Positions 1 through 8,666 of a DNA stretch of 64,000 nucleotides are shown here, piece by piece. The position numbers were made by a program, and so were the translations under genes. The notes below the pieces were generated by a model. It did no database searches. It was not told the DNA's origin and saw only the letters and a program-made list of their open reading frames with translations. The stretch comes from Cystobacter ferrugineus (GTDB lineage Bacteria; Myxococcota; Myxococcia; Myxococcales; Myxococcaceae). The DNA is taken from the NCBI RefSeq assembly GCF_001887355.1, contig NZ_MPIN01000001.1:186001-250000 (forward strand). The letters are read 5' to 3'. Numbering within the stretch: position 1 is the first letter of the stretch; each line of letters starts with the position of its first letter.

Positions 1-28
1 CGCGCGCGAGGTCTTCAAGAGCGCGTGA
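1..28 (+). CDS. 3' end of an unidentified gene
   Basis: The first bases read in frame as AREVFKSA followed by TGA at 26-28. The stop sits 11 bases before the ATG chosen for rnc, as expected for the last codons of an upstream gene in the same operon. Too little is visible to name it, and a non-coding reading cannot be excluded. Confidence 0.3.
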
Positions 29-39
29 AGGGGCCTGGG

Positions 40-807
40 ATGACACGGCCGCCCGCCGAGCGTGTGAAGACCCTGGAGGAGCGTCTGGGCGTGGTGTTTC
101 CCCGCCCGGAGCTGGCCCTCACCGCGCTCACGCACAAGAGCTGGGTCAACGAGCATCGTGGCGAGGGCTTCCAGGACAACGAGCGGCTGGAGTTCCTCGG
201 GGACGCGGTGGTCAACCTGGCGGTGGGCCACCGGCTCATGGAGCGCTTTCCCCAGATGAGGGAAGGGGAGCTCACGCCGTTGCGCGCCCGCATCGTCAAC
301 GAGGACGGCCTGTCGCGCATCGCGCGCCGCCTGGGGCTGGGTGAGCTGCTGCTGCTCGGACGGGGCGAGGAGCTCAGCGGGGGCCGGGACAAGAGCTCGC
401 TCCTGGCCAACGCGCTGGAGGCAATCTTCGCCGCGCTCTACCTCGAGGCGGGCCTGCCGCCGGTGATGGCGCTGGTGGATCGGCACTTCGCCGAGGCCCT
501 GGACGGTGTGGCGCAGGCGCTCAGCCGGCTGGACTACAAGACGAAGCTGCAGGAGACGGCCCAGGAGCAGCTCAAGCTCACGCCCCGCTATCAGTGCATC
601 TCGGAGTCGGGCCCCGACCACGAGAAGGTCTTCGAGGTGCAGGTGACGCTGGGGCCGGACGTGTACGCGCGCGCCACGGGCCGTAGCAAGAAGGAGGCCG
701 AGCAGAACGCCGCCCATGCCGCCCTGGAGTGGTTGGCACGGGGGGAAAAGCCGGAACTTCTGAATTCCGCGGCGGCTTCCGGTCCGAAGGAGGACAGACC
801 GGGTTGA
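40..807 (+). CDS. rnc: Ribonuclease III
   Basis: Double-strand-specific endoribonuclease that processes rRNA precursors and structured mRNAs in the cytoplasm. The catalytic signature NERLEFLGD lies at residues 47-55, and a second acidic patch ([13 protein letters not shown]) completes the active site. The C-terminal third is a double-stranded RNA-binding domain ending in [20 protein letters not shown] at 25 opens the same frame, but it overlaps the preceding stop; the ATG at 40 has GAAGGGG upstream and starts the family-typical N-terminus, giving 255 residues. The gene precedes era, a common bacterial order linking 16S rRNA processing and small-subunit assembly. Confidence 0.95.
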   Translation: MTRPPAERVKTLEERLGVVFPRPELALTALTHKSWVNEHRGEGFQDNERLEFLGDAVVNLAVGHRLMERFPQMREGELTPLRARIVNEDGLSRIARRLGLGELLLLGRGEELSGGRDKSSLLANALEAIFAALYLEAGLPPVMALVDRHFAEALDGVAQALSRLDYKTKLQETAQEQLKLTPRYQCISESGPDHEKVFEVQVTLGPDVYARATGRSKKEAEQNAAHAALEWLARGEKPELLNSAAASGPKEDRPG

Positions 808-813
808 AACTAC

Positions 814-842
814 TTGGTCCCACTGGACGGGACGAATAAGGT
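814..842 (+). promoter_or_regulatory. Possible promoter before era
   Basis: TTGGTC at 814-819 and TAAGGT at 837-842 are separated by 17 bases in the 180-base gap between rnc and era. The hexamers are weak matches, but the TAAGG core recurs in other candidate promoters of this window. The rest of the gap (843-987) shows nothing recognisable and is not conserved Era sequence. Confidence 0.3.
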
Positions 843-987
843 CGCGCGCCGGTCCACGTTCCACCGTTGGCCTGGTTGCCCGGCCGCCCGCAATGACGCG
901 CGGGGGTCCGCTGTTCTCGCGCTGTCCTGGGGAAGTCTCCTCGTGAGAGGGGGTTTTCCTGATCACCTTCGACCTTCGACGCTTCAG

Positions 988-1929
988 ATGCCTCCTCCCA
1001 CCCACCGCAGCGGCTTCGCCGCGCTCATCGGCCGTCCCAATGTGGGCAAGAGCACGCTGCTCAATCAGCTGACGGGCGAGAAGCTCGCCATCGTCTCGCC
1101 CAAGCCGCAGACCACCCGCAACCGCATCCTGGGCGTGGTGACGCGGCCGGAGGGCCAGGTGGCCTTCCTCGACACCCCGGGCATCCACCAGGCCAAGGGG
1201 GAGCTCAACCGGTACATGGTGGAGGTGGCCCTGCAGGCCGCGGACGAGGTGGACCTGGTCCTCTTCGTCATCGAGCCCACGGGGACGGAGAAGCAGGAGG
1301 TGGGGCCGGGCAACCGCCACATCCTCGAGCGGCTGCAGAAGACGGGCAAGCCCACCTTCCTGGTGATCAACAAGATCGACACCATTCCCAAGCCGGTGCT
1401 CCTGCCGCTCATCGACCTGTACCGCCGGGAGTTCCCCTTCGCCGAGGTGCTACCCATCTCCGCCAAGGAGGACGACGGGGTGGAGGAGTTGTTCCAGACG
1501 GTGCTGCGGCACATGCCCGAGGGCGAGCCGCTGTTTCCCGAGGACGTGCTCACGGACCAGGCGGAGAAGACGCTGGTGGCCGAGTACATCCGCGAGCAGG
1601 TGTTGCGTCATTGCCGCCAGGAGATTCCGTATTCCACGGCGGTGCTGGTGGACTTCTTCGACGAGTCCGAGCGCGAGCCGCCACCGGGCACGCCGCCGGG
1701 CAAGCTCGCGGGGCTCATCCGGATTTCAGGCTCCATCTACGTGGAGCGGGACAGTCAGAAGGCCATCATCATCGGCAAGCAGGGCCAGATGTTGAAGACG
1801 ATCGGTACGGACGCGCGCAAGGCCATCCAGCGGCTCTTGGGGGCGCACGTGTACCTCTCGCTCCGGGTGCGCGTGGAGCCCCGGTGGAGCGAGCGGCCCG
1901 AGGGCCTCAAGAAGCTGGGTTACGAGTAG
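988..1929 (+). CDS. era: GTPase Era
   Basis: Ras-like GTPase that binds the 3' end of 16S rRNA and promotes 30S assembly. Visible motifs are the G1 loop GRPNVGKST near residue 13, the DTPG motif, NKID and the SAKE loop. The C-terminal KH domain carries IIIGKQGQMLKTIG. The frame is open from 814, but residues before the ATG at 988 look unlike Era; starting at 988 gives 313 residues, the usual size. It is followed after 8 bases by der, so the two assembly GTPases are probably co-transcribed. Confidence 0.95.
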   Translation: MPPPTHRSGFAALIGRPNVGKSTLLNQLTGEKLAIVSPKPQTTRNRILGVVTRPEGQVAFLDTPGIHQAKGELNRYMVEVALQAADEVDLVLFVIEPTGTEKQEVGPGNRHILERLQKTGKPTFLVINKIDTIPKPVLLPLIDLYRREFPFAEVLPISAKEDDGVEELFQTVLRHMPEGEPLFPEDVLTDQAEKTLVAEYIREQVLRHCRQEIPYSTAVLVDFFDESEREPPPGTPPGKLAGLIRISGSIYVERDSQKAIIIGKQGQMLKTIGTDARKAIQRLLGAHVYLSLRVRVEPRWSERPEGLKKLGYE

Positions 1930-1937
1930 AAAGCCAC

Positions 1938-3467
1938 ATGAAGCCTCTGGTCGCCATCGTGGGACGCCCCAACGTGGGCAAGTCCACGCTCTTCAATCGC
2001 CTCGCCCGGCGCCGCATCGCCCTGGTGGAGGACATCCCCGGCGTCACCCGCGACCGGCATTACTGGGACGTGGAGTGCGAGGGCCGGTTCATCACCATCA
2101 TCGACACGGGCGGCTTCGTGCCCGGAGAGAAGGACTCGCTCCTGCAGCAGGTGCGCGAGCAGGCGCAGCTCGCGGTGGAGGAGTGTGACGCCATCGTCTT
2201 CGTGACGGACGCGCGCGCGGGCCTGACCACGGCGGACCAGGAGGTGGCCGCCTACCTGCGTCAGAGCGGCAAGCCCGTGGTGGTGGCCGCCAACAAGCTC
2301 GACAGCGAGTCGCAGCTCGTCCAGGCGCACGCCTCGGAGTTCTTCCGGCTGGGCCTGGGCGAGGTGTTCCCCATCTCCGCCGAGCATGGCCTGGGCGTGG
2401 GTACGATGATGGAGGCCGTCGTGGGCAAGCTGCCGCCCATGGACGACGAGGAGCTGGCCGCCAAGGCCTTCGCCGAGACGGCGCTCGACGAGCCGGTCAC
2501 GGAAGAGGACGAGGCGGCGTTCGGGTACGTGCCCGAAGGGGAGGAAGGCGAGGAGGGGGAGGAGGGCGCGGCTCCGGCGGCGACCCCCATCGGGGAGAAG
2601 GAAGCGGAGGGTGAGGACGAGGAGGAGCGGCCCATCCGGATCGCCATCATCGGCCGGCCCAACGTGGGCAAGAGCACCCTGGTCAACGCGCTGCTCAAGG
2701 AGAAGCGCGTGGTGGCCAGCGAGGTGCCGGGGACGACGCGGGATCCCATCGACTCGGAGCTCACGTACAAGGACCGCAAGGTCATCCTGACGGACACCGC
2801 GGGCATCCGGCGCAAGAAGACGATCGCCCACCGGTTGGAGAAGTTCTCGGTGGTGGCGTCACTCAAGTCCATGGAGCGCAGCGACGTGGCGGTGCTGCTG
2901 ATGGACGCCACCGAGCCCGCGGTGGACCAGGATGCCAAGCTGGCGGGCCTGGCCGAGGAGAAGGGCCGCGCGCTGGTCATCGTGGTGAACAAGTGGGATC
3001 TCATCAGCACGGATCAGCGCAAGCAGGAGTTGTTCCGCGAGGAGCTCAAGTACGCGCTGAAGTTCGTGCACTACGCGCCCATCGTGTTCACCTCGGCGCT
3101 CACCGGTGCCAAGGTGGAGAAGGTGCTGGAGCTGGCGGTGGAGCTGGCCGACCAGTTCCGCTACCGCTCGCCCACCCCCCAGCTCAACCGGCTGCTCAAG
3201 CACATCGAGGAGAGCCACCCGGCGCCCATCGTGGGGCGGGGGCCGTTGCGGGTGTACTACATGGCCCAGGTGGGCACGGCGCCGCCCACCTTCGCCATCA
3301 CCTGCAACCGGCCGGAGGGGGTGCCGGACATGTACCGGCGCTACATCACCAACCAGTTGCGCAAGACGTTCGACTTGCGCGTCCCCATCCGCCTGCTCTT
3401 CCGCGAGCGGCCGGGGCAAGAGAAGCGAGCGGCCCGCAAGAGGCCGAAACAGACCGGGAAGCGGTAG
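1938..3467 (+). CDS. der: GTPase Der (EngA), double G-domain
   Basis: Tandem-GTPase involved in 50S subunit assembly. Two complete G domains are visible, each with a GRPNVGKST P-loop (residues about 8-16 and 238-246), NKLD/NKWD specificity motifs and DTGG/DTAG switch sequences, followed by the KH-like C-terminal domain. The linker between the domains (about residues 190-230) is unusually long and acidic, with repeated GEE units. The frame opens earlier, at 1611 inside era, but MKPLVAIVGRPNVGKST at 1938 is the typical Der start, giving 509 residues. The tail is rich in Lys and Arg. Confidence 0.95.
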   Translation: MKPLVAIVGRPNVGKSTLFNRLARRRIALVEDIPGVTRDRHYWDVECEGRFITIIDTGGFVPGEKDSLLQQVREQAQLAVEECDAIVFVTDARAGLTTADQEVAAYLRQSGKPVVVAANKLDSESQLVQAHASEFFRLGLGEVFPISAEHGLGVGTMMEAVVGKLPPMDDEELAAKAFAETALDEPVTEEDEAAFGYVPEGEEGEEGEEGAAPAATPIGEKEAEGEDEEERPIRIAIIGRPNVGKSTLVNALLKEKRVVASEVPGTTRDPIDSELTYKDRKVILTDTAGIRRKKTIAHRLEKFSVVASLKSMERSDVAVLLMDATEPAVDQDAKLAGLAEEKGRALVIVVNKWDLISTDQRKQELFREELKYALKFVHYAPIVFTSALTGAKVEKVLELAVELADQFRYRSPTPQLNRLLKHIEESHPAPIVGRGPLRVYYMAQVGTAPPTFAITCNRPEGVPDMYRRYITNQLRKTFDLRVPIRLLFRERPGQEKRAARKRPKQTGKR

Positions 3468-3477
3468 CCGGTCCGCG

Positions 3478-3507
3478 TTGACACTGTGGGTGCGCGCTCC
3501 GTAGATT
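3478..3507 (+). promoter_or_regulatory. Sigma-70-type promoter before the yfgM/bamB genes
   Basis: TTGACA at 3478-3483 is a perfect -35 box, followed after 18 bases by TAGATT at 3502-3507. Transcription would start near 3514, about 32 bases before the GTG start at 3546. It lies just after the der stop codon and gives the next four genes their own promoter. Confidence 0.7.
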
Positions 3508-3545
3508 GCGCGCCCTTCGACCCCCGAGCAGAGGTGCGTACCCCC

Positions 3546-4352
3546 GTGGCCGAAAAGTCCGAGAAGATGACGAAGCAGCAGGAGCTGTCCGCGCAGGACG
3601 CCTTCCAGCTCTATGGCGCCGAGGCGAGTGACTGGCTGATGAAGCGGCAGCAGATCATCGGCGCCACGCTGGGCGTGCTGCTGGTGGGCGGACTGATCGC
3701 CGCGACGGTGCACTACTTCTCCAGCCGCGGCGAGGAGGCGGCCTCCAAGCAGCTGGGCCAGGCGCTCACGGTGCTCGAGCGGCCGGTGGTCACCGGAGTG
3801 GATCTCCAGCCGGCGGAGGCGGGGCAGGAGCCGCCCTTCAAGTCCGAGAAGGAGAAGGACGAGGCGATCGTCAAGACGCTGAGCGACTTCCGCGCGGCGC
3901 ATGGGGGCTCGGACGCGGCGGTGACGGCGGCGCTGCCCCTGGGCAAGGCGCAGTACCGGCTGGGCGACTACGACGGGGCGCTCGTGGCCTTCGACGAGTA
4001 CATCGCCAAGGGCGAGAAGAACCAGCCGTTGATGGTGTCGGCGCGCGAGGGCCAGGGCTATGCCCACGAGGCCAAGGGGCAGCTCGACCAGGCGCTCGCG
4101 TCCTTCCAGGAGATGGCGAAGCTGGACGCGGGGGGCTTCCTGCAGGGCATGGGGCAGTACCACCAGGCGCGCATCCTCGTGGCCCAGGGCAAGAAGGACG
4201 AGGCGGCGCAGCTCCTGGCGGACCTGAAGTCGACCCAGACGAACACGGCGGCGGGACGGCTCGCCACCGAGCGGCTGGCGGTGCTCGCGGCGGAGGGTGT
4301 GAAGATTCCCGAGCCGAAGGCGGCTCCGGCCGCGGCCCAGGACGCGGGGTAG
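3546..4352 (+). CDS. YfgM-like TPR membrane protein
   Basis: Probable inner-membrane-anchored periplasmic chaperone-like protein. After about 30 cytoplasmic residues a single transmembrane helix (IIGATLGVLLVGGLIAATV) is followed by a tetratricopeptide-like region, for example LGDYDGALVAFDEYIAKGE and AKGQLDQALASFQEM. The tail is Ala/Pro-rich. Enterobacteria carry yfgM-bamB-der together; here der is followed by this gene and a BamB-like gene, so the assignment rests on domain layout plus conserved neighbourhood. GTG 3546 has AGAGG upstream; an in-frame ATG at 3567 is an alternative. Confidence 0.75.
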   Translation: MAEKSEKMTKQQELSAQDAFQLYGAEASDWLMKRQQIIGATLGVLLVGGLIAATVHYFSSRGEEAASKQLGQALTVLERPVVTGVDLQPAEAGQEPPFKSEKEKDEAIVKTLSDFRAAHGGSDAAVTAALPLGKAQYRLGDYDGALVAFDEYIAKGEKNQPLMVSAREGQGYAHEAKGQLDQALASFQEMAKLDAGGFLQGMGQYHQARILVAQGKKDEAAQLLADLKSTQTNTAAGRLATERLAVLAAEGVKIPEPKAAPAAAQDAG

Positions 4353-4362
4353 ACGCGGGCCT

Positions 4363-5523
4363 ATGACGATTTCGCGCTGGTGGAAGTCTTGGGTGGGTGG
4401 GCTCGGGGCGGTGGGCCTTCTGGGGGCCTGCCAGACGGTGCCGGTGTACGGCAACCCGGTGACCTCCGCTCCCGTGCAGCCGCCCCGTCACTACTTCTCG
4501 GTGGACTGGTGGACGCCGCTGGTCGAGCCCACGCTGCTCGAGTACGCCCCGCGGGAGCAGGCGCGGCCCGCCTATGACGAGCAGAACGAGCGGGTGATCG
4601 CGCTCACCCGGGACGGGTATGTGCGCAGCCTCGGCGCCGGAGGCCAGGAGGCGTGGAGCTACCGGGTGGGCACGCTCTTCTACGCGGGCGCCACGGTGGA
4701 CGGCGGCACGGTGTACGTGCCGGGCACGGACGGCGGACTGCACGCCCTGGACGCGCGTACGGGTCAGTTGAAGTGGCGGTACTCGGCGGAGGAGGCGCTG
4801 GCGACGGCCCCGGTGATCGCCGGCGAGCTGGTGCTGGTGGCCTCGCAGAGCGACACGCTGTTCGCGGTGAAGCGCGCCACGGGAGAGCTCGCGTGGCTGT
4901 ACCGGAGGGATGCTCCGGCGGGTTTCACCATCCACCGCACCTCGGCGCCGACCGTACGCGGCCAGACGGCCTGGGTGGGCTTCTCCGATGGCTCGCTCGT
5001 GTCGTTGGACCTGGCCGACGGCGGCGTGCGCTGGGAGAAGTTGCTCGCGCAGGCGGGCACCCGGCAGTTCATGGACGTGGACACCTCGCCCGTGCTGGAT
5101 GCGTCGGGCCGGGTCTACGCCGCGTCGTACACGGGGGGCCTGTACGCCCTCGATGCCGAGACGGGCGACGTGGTGTGGACCTCGGTGGCGCAGGGCATCA
5201 CCTCGCTGATGCTCCACGGGGACGTGGTGATCGCCACCGGGGATGACCGCCTGGATGCGTACCTGGCGGACAATGGGAAGCTCATCTGGTCGCGCGCCCT
5301 GGAGGAAAGGGCCGGACTGGAGACGGTGTTGGTCAAGGGCATGCTCCTGGTGCCCGCCCAGCGCTCGCTGCTCTTCGTGGATCCCCGCACGGGCCGCTCG
5401 CGCATCGCGTGGAACCCGGGCAAGGGCATCTCGGCCCCGCCGCGGGTGGTGGGGAGCAAGGCGTACGTGCTGTCCAACAACGGCTACCTGTACGCCCTGC
5501 GCCTGGATGGGAGGAGTGGTTGA
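4363..5523 (+). CDS. BamB-like beta-propeller lipoprotein
   Basis: Likely outer-membrane lipoprotein of the beta-barrel assembly (BAM) machinery. The signal peptide ends in a lipobox (GLLGAC, Cys near residue 22). The mature part is built of PQQ-enzyme-like repeats, each with a version of G.LYALDA.TG..VW, forming an eight-bladed propeller in the family; 386 residues is the usual size. It begins 10 bases after the YfgM-like gene, and its stop overlaps the start of the Nudix gene. BamB is the best call given synteny, but other PQQ-repeat lipoproteins look similar. Confidence 0.75.
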   Translation: MTISRWWKSWVGGLGAVGLLGACQTVPVYGNPVTSAPVQPPRHYFSVDWWTPLVEPTLLEYAPREQARPAYDEQNERVIALTRDGYVRSLGAGGQEAWSYRVGTLFYAGATVDGGTVYVPGTDGGLHALDARTGQLKWRYSAEEALATAPVIAGELVLVASQSDTLFAVKRATGELAWLYRRDAPAGFTIHRTSAPTVRGQTAWVGFSDGSLVSLDLADGGVRWEKLLAQAGTRQFMDVDTSPVLDASGRVYAASYTGGLYALDAETGDVVWTSVAQGITSLMLHGDVVIATGDDRLDAYLADNGKLIWSRALEERAGLETVLVKGMLLVPAQRSLLFVDPRTGRSRIAWNPGKGISAPPRVVGSKAYVLSNNGYLYALRLDGRSG

Positions 5524-5951
5524 CCTCGGGGGCGGTGAAGAAGGCGGTCCGGGTGGTGGCCGCCCTCATCTACCGGCCGGGGGATGACACCCGGTTCCTC
5601 GTCCAGCAGCGCCTGCCGGGGGGAAGCCGTGGCCTGCTCTGGGAGTTTCCAGGCGGCAAGGTGGAGCCCGGGGAGTCCGAGCCCGAAGCGCTCGTTCGGG
5701 AGTGCCGGGAGGAGCTGGATGTGACGCTCCACGTGGGAAGGCAGCTATGGGCGGGCAGACACGAGTACCCGGATCTGATGGTGGACCTGACGTTGTACGC
5801 GGCCCGGCTGGAGTCGGGGGAGCCGAAGACCCTGGGAGCCCAGGCGCTGGCGTTCCTGACGCCGGAGCAGATGCGGACGCTGCCGTTCTGCGAGGCGGAT
5901 CTTCCACCCCTGGAGGCGCTGGTGGCGGGCAGGCTGGGTCCGCTGCGCTGA
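5520..5951 (+). CDS. Nudix hydrolase, MutT/NudG-like
   Basis: Nucleoside-diphosphate-linked hydrolase, probably cleaving oxidised or non-canonical (deoxy)nucleoside triphosphates. The Nudix box starts at GGKVEPGE and continues through RECREELDV, with the usual Gly before the last hydrophobic residue replaced by Asp. Start choice: TTG at 5520 has GGGAGGAG five bases upstream and overlaps the BamB stop, giving 143 residues; GTG at 5535 is the alternative. The stop codon overlaps the ATG of the next gene (TGATG), implying translational coupling. Confidence 0.8.
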   Translation: MTSGAVKKAVRVVAALIYRPGDDTRFLVQQRLPGGSRGLLWEFPGGKVEPGESEPEALVRECREELDVTLHVGRQLWAGRHEYPDLMVDLTLYAARLESGEPKTLGAQALAFLTPEQMRTLPFCEADLPPLEALVAGRLGPLR

Positions 5952-6835
5952 TGGTGCGGCGAACCTTCCAGCTCATCCCCGGCGTGGGTCCCTGGAAGGA
6001 GAAGGATCTCTGGGCCCGCGGCATCCACACCTGGGAGGACTTCCCGGAGAGTGGCGTGGTGCTGGGGCAGAAGCTGGATGGACTGGCCCGCCAGCGTCTG
6101 GCCCTGGCCCGCGAGGCCCTGGAGCACAGGAATCTGACGGCGCTGGCGGCGATGATTCCCCCTCGCGAGCACTGGCGGCTGTATCCCGAGTTCGCTCGCG
6201 ACGCGCTGTACTTCGACATCGAGACGAATGGGAATCAGGAGCAGGAGCCCACGGTGGTGGCCCTGTTCGACGCGGAGGGCCTGCGCGTCTTCATCCTCGG
6301 ACGCAACATGGACGAGCTGCCCGAGGCCATGGCGCGGCGGCGCTTGTGGGTGACGTTCAACGGCTCGTGCTTCGACGTGCCCGTGCTGCGTCAGTACTTC
6401 GGCAAGCGCTTTCCCACGCCCGAGGCGCACATCGATCTGCGTTTCGTGTGCCGCCGGCTGGGCATGGGAGGCGGGCTGAAGGAGATCGAGGACAAGCTGG
6501 GCCTGGGGCGGCCTCCCCACATGAAGGGCGTGAACGGGTGGGACGCGGTGCTGCTGTGGCGCGCCTATCTCGCCCGGGGCGACGTGGAAGCCCTGCGCTT
6601 CCTGGTGGAGTACAACCTCTATGACTCCTTCCAGCTGCGCGCGTTGATGGACACGGCCTACAACCGCGCCCTGGACGAGCTGAACATGGACGCCGTCGCG
6701 CGGCTGCCCGTGTTCGAGCGGGGCGAGGTCCTCTATGACGTGAGCCGGCTCATCCTGGAGCTCGGGCCCACGCAGCGCGACCTGAAGGTGCTCGAACGGG
6801 TGCGCGCCCAGGATCGGGATCTACGCCAGGACTGA
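5951..6835 (+). CDS. RNase H-like (YprB-type) exonuclease domain protein
   Basis: Predicted nuclease with a ribonuclease H fold. Catalytic acidic motifs of the DEDD class are visible: YFDIETNG (DxE), FNGSCFDVPVL, HIDLRFVCRR and YNLYDSFQL. The N-terminal part (GVGPWKEKDLWARGI) resembles a helix-hairpin-helix DNA-binding segment. This matches the YprB ribonuclease H-like family, whose cellular substrate is not established. 294 residues from the ATG overlapping the Nudix stop. It ends the operon begun at the 3478 promoter. Confidence 0.75.
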   Translation: MVRRTFQLIPGVGPWKEKDLWARGIHTWEDFPESGVVLGQKLDGLARQRLALAREALEHRNLTALAAMIPPREHWRLYPEFARDALYFDIETNGNQEQEPTVVALFDAEGLRVFILGRNMDELPEAMARRRLWVTFNGSCFDVPVLRQYFGKRFPTPEAHIDLRFVCRRLGMGGGLKEIEDKLGLGRPPHMKGVNGWDAVLLWRAYLARGDVEALRFLVEYNLYDSFQLRALMDTAYNRALDELNMDAVARLPVFERGEVLYDVSRLILELGPTQRDLKVLERVRAQDRDLRQD

Positions 6836-6974
6836 GGCCGACAGCCCGGGGAGGTCGGGCGGCCGTGTCAGTCCGGGCTGGTAGGGTGGTTGACGCTGGA
6901 GGTTCGGCGCTCAAGCCCTACCTCTGGCATTTCCCGGCGCGGCGTTGGCGTGCAGCACAAAGGAGAGCCCGAAG

Positions 6975-8114
6975 ATGTCCATCGACAGGCCCGAGTCCTC
7001 GACCCCTCCCAAACTTCTCTTTTCCGTGGATGGAACCCGGTACGAACTCGTTCGGAAGCTGGGACGCCGCCATTCGGGAGAGCTCCTGTTGGCCCGGCGC
7101 CGCCACGCGATGGGACCGGCCGGATGCGTCGTTCTCAAGCGGCTGTCGCGGCCGGTCAGTGAGAAGCAGAAGCAGCGCCTGATGCAGGAGGTCCAACTGG
7201 CGTACCGGCTCGATCATCCCGGGATCGCCAAGGTGTACCAGTGGATGCTCCATGGGGGACGGCCCTACGTGGTGATGGAGTACGTGGAGGGGTATTCCCT
7301 CGAAACCGTGCTGAGCGTCGCGGCCATGCGGCAGCGGCCCATGTCCGAGGCCTTCGTCTGCCACGTGGCCTCCGAGATCGCGGATGCACTTCATTATGCG
7401 CATACCCGGACGGATGAACGGGGACGGTTCCTGGGGATCGTCCACCGGGACATCCAGCCGGAGAACATCCGGGTGGGCATCAGCGGCGATGTGAAGCTGG
7501 TGGATTTCGGCGTCGCGTACTCGCTGTTGCCAGGACGGGACGCCACCACGGCTTCGGTCTTGCGCGGAGACATTGCCTACGCGTCCCCCGAGCGCATGCG
7601 CATGGAGAGGGTGGATCACCGCTCGGATTTGTTCTCGTTGGGCCTCGTCATGCTGGAGCTGCTCACGGGCAAGCACCTGTTCGACCTGGAATACGTGGAG
7701 CAGGCAGCGCGCGCGGAGGGCACTGCGGAGGGCACTGCAACGGTGGCCGTCCACGTGCGGGACGAGCTTCGCTGTGAGGAACCCAGCTGGGTGCCGGTGG
7801 CGGAGATGGCGGCGCGCATCGCGCGGTTCGGTCCCGCGGATGTGGAGCGGGCTACCCAAGGGCTCTCCGAGCCGCTGCGGGCCGTGGTGCACCGGACCCT
7901 CCAGCGCGAGCCGTCCGCCCGTTATGCGTCGGGACTGGAGCTGCGTGACGCGCTCCGGGCCTTGCTCGTGGTGAAGGGGCGGCCCTATGGACGGCCGGAA
8001 GCGGCGCGCGAGGTGCTGGTGGCCGTGAAGGAGGCGGAGTTGCTGCGCGAGTCCGCGGATGTCCTCGAAGCGGATGTCTTCCCGGAGCCCTCGCGCCGGA
8101 CGACCGAACACTGA
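6975..8114 (+). CDS. Ser/Thr protein kinase with atypical catalytic loop
   Basis: Hanks-type kinase, a family expanded in myxobacteria for developmental and stress signalling. Visible elements are the ATP-lysine strand VVLKRL, the catalytic loop HRDIQPEN, DFG (LVDFGVA), the activation end SPERM and the DLFSLGLVMLELLTG helix. Two deviations stand out: the glycine loop is GRRHSG rather than GxGxxG, and the catalytic-loop Lys is Gln. There is no transmembrane helix, so the protein is probably cytoplasmic. The ATG at 6975 follows AAGGAG. A 12-base tandem duplication at 7713-7736 adds an EGTAEGTA stretch. The C-terminal 120 residues match no domain I recognise. Confidence 0.85.
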   Translation: MSIDRPESSTPPKLLFSVDGTRYELVRKLGRRHSGELLLARRRHAMGPAGCVVLKRLSRPVSEKQKQRLMQEVQLAYRLDHPGIAKVYQWMLHGGRPYVVMEYVEGYSLETVLSVAAMRQRPMSEAFVCHVASEIADALHYAHTRTDERGRFLGIVHRDIQPENIRVGISGDVKLVDFGVAYSLLPGRDATTASVLRGDIAYASPERMRMERVDHRSDLFSLGLVMLELLTGKHLFDLEYVEQAARAEGTAEGTATVAVHVRDELRCEEPSWVPVAEMAARIARFGPADVERATQGLSEPLRAVVHRTLQREPSARYASGLELRDALRALLVVKGRPYGRPEAAREVLVAVKEAELLRESADVLEADVFPEPSRRTTEH

Positions 8115-8123
8115 ACCCAGGCC

Positions 8124-8666
8124 TTAGCGGGTGCGTCGTTTCTTCGCGGGCGGCGGCGGCGGTTTTTCCTTTTCCCCGGAGATCTGGAAGGGCATCCGGA
8201 TGTCGGCGATCTCCCGGCCCTGGGCGTCGGTCATCGAGGTGCCGCTCTGCGCGTCGATGACCAGGACGTAGCCATGGCCGGACTTGAGCGGTGTGGGCAG
8301 GGAGATCCGGTAGAGCAATCCGTCGGGAGACTCCTCGGCGGTGTCATCCGATACCAGGGCCCGATCGACCTCATCGAACAAACGGACGCGGTAGTTGCGC
8401 AGCACCTGCGAGCTGCGCAGCTCGAGCGACGACGTGGGCTCCACGATTGGACGTCCTTCTTCCTCGCCAACCACGGGAATGGACTCCGTCCCGGCGTCCG
8501 CCAGGGTGTAGCGGAGCGTGAAGGTCGCGGGGCCGGGTTGTGCGAGTGCCGCGTCCGGGAGGGAGATGACGGCCGTGCCGGCATCCTCGGTGGGGACGGA
8601 AGGCTTCGGGCATCCGGCCAGGCCCAGCGCGGCCGCGCCGACGACGCTCAAGGAGAGGAGTCGCAT
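8124..8666 (-). CDS. Lipoprotein of unknown function
   Basis: 180 residues beginning MRLLSLSVVGAAALGLAGC, a clear type II signal peptide with the lipobox Cys at residue 19. The mature protein is a predicted mostly-beta domain with an FTLRYTLADAGTES stretch and a charged proline-rich tail (KPPPPPAKKRRTR). The frame is open further upstream, but the ATG at 8666 with GGAG-like bases and the signal peptide fix the start. Convergent with the kinase gene (9-base gap). I do not recognise a family. Confidence 0.65.
   Translation of the reverse strand: MRLLSLSVVGAAALGLAGCPKPSVPTEDAGTAVISLPDAALAQPGPATFTLRYTLADAGTESIPVVGEEEGRPIVEPTSSLELRSSQVLRNYRVRLFDEVDRALVSDDTAEESPDGLLYRISLPTPLKSGHGYVLVIDAQSGTSMTDAQGREIADIRMPFQISGEKEKPPPPPAKKRRTR

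Noticed and set aside
1611-1937. N-terminal extension of Der inside era
   Set aside because: The frame is open but overlaps the Era KH domain and lacks any Der similarity; the Der start at 1938 is clear.
2859-4454. Long minus-strand frame antisense to der/yfgM
   Set aside because: Composition is low-complexity (His/Arg/Leu-rich) typical of antisense to GC-rich genes, with no ribosome-binding site or domain.
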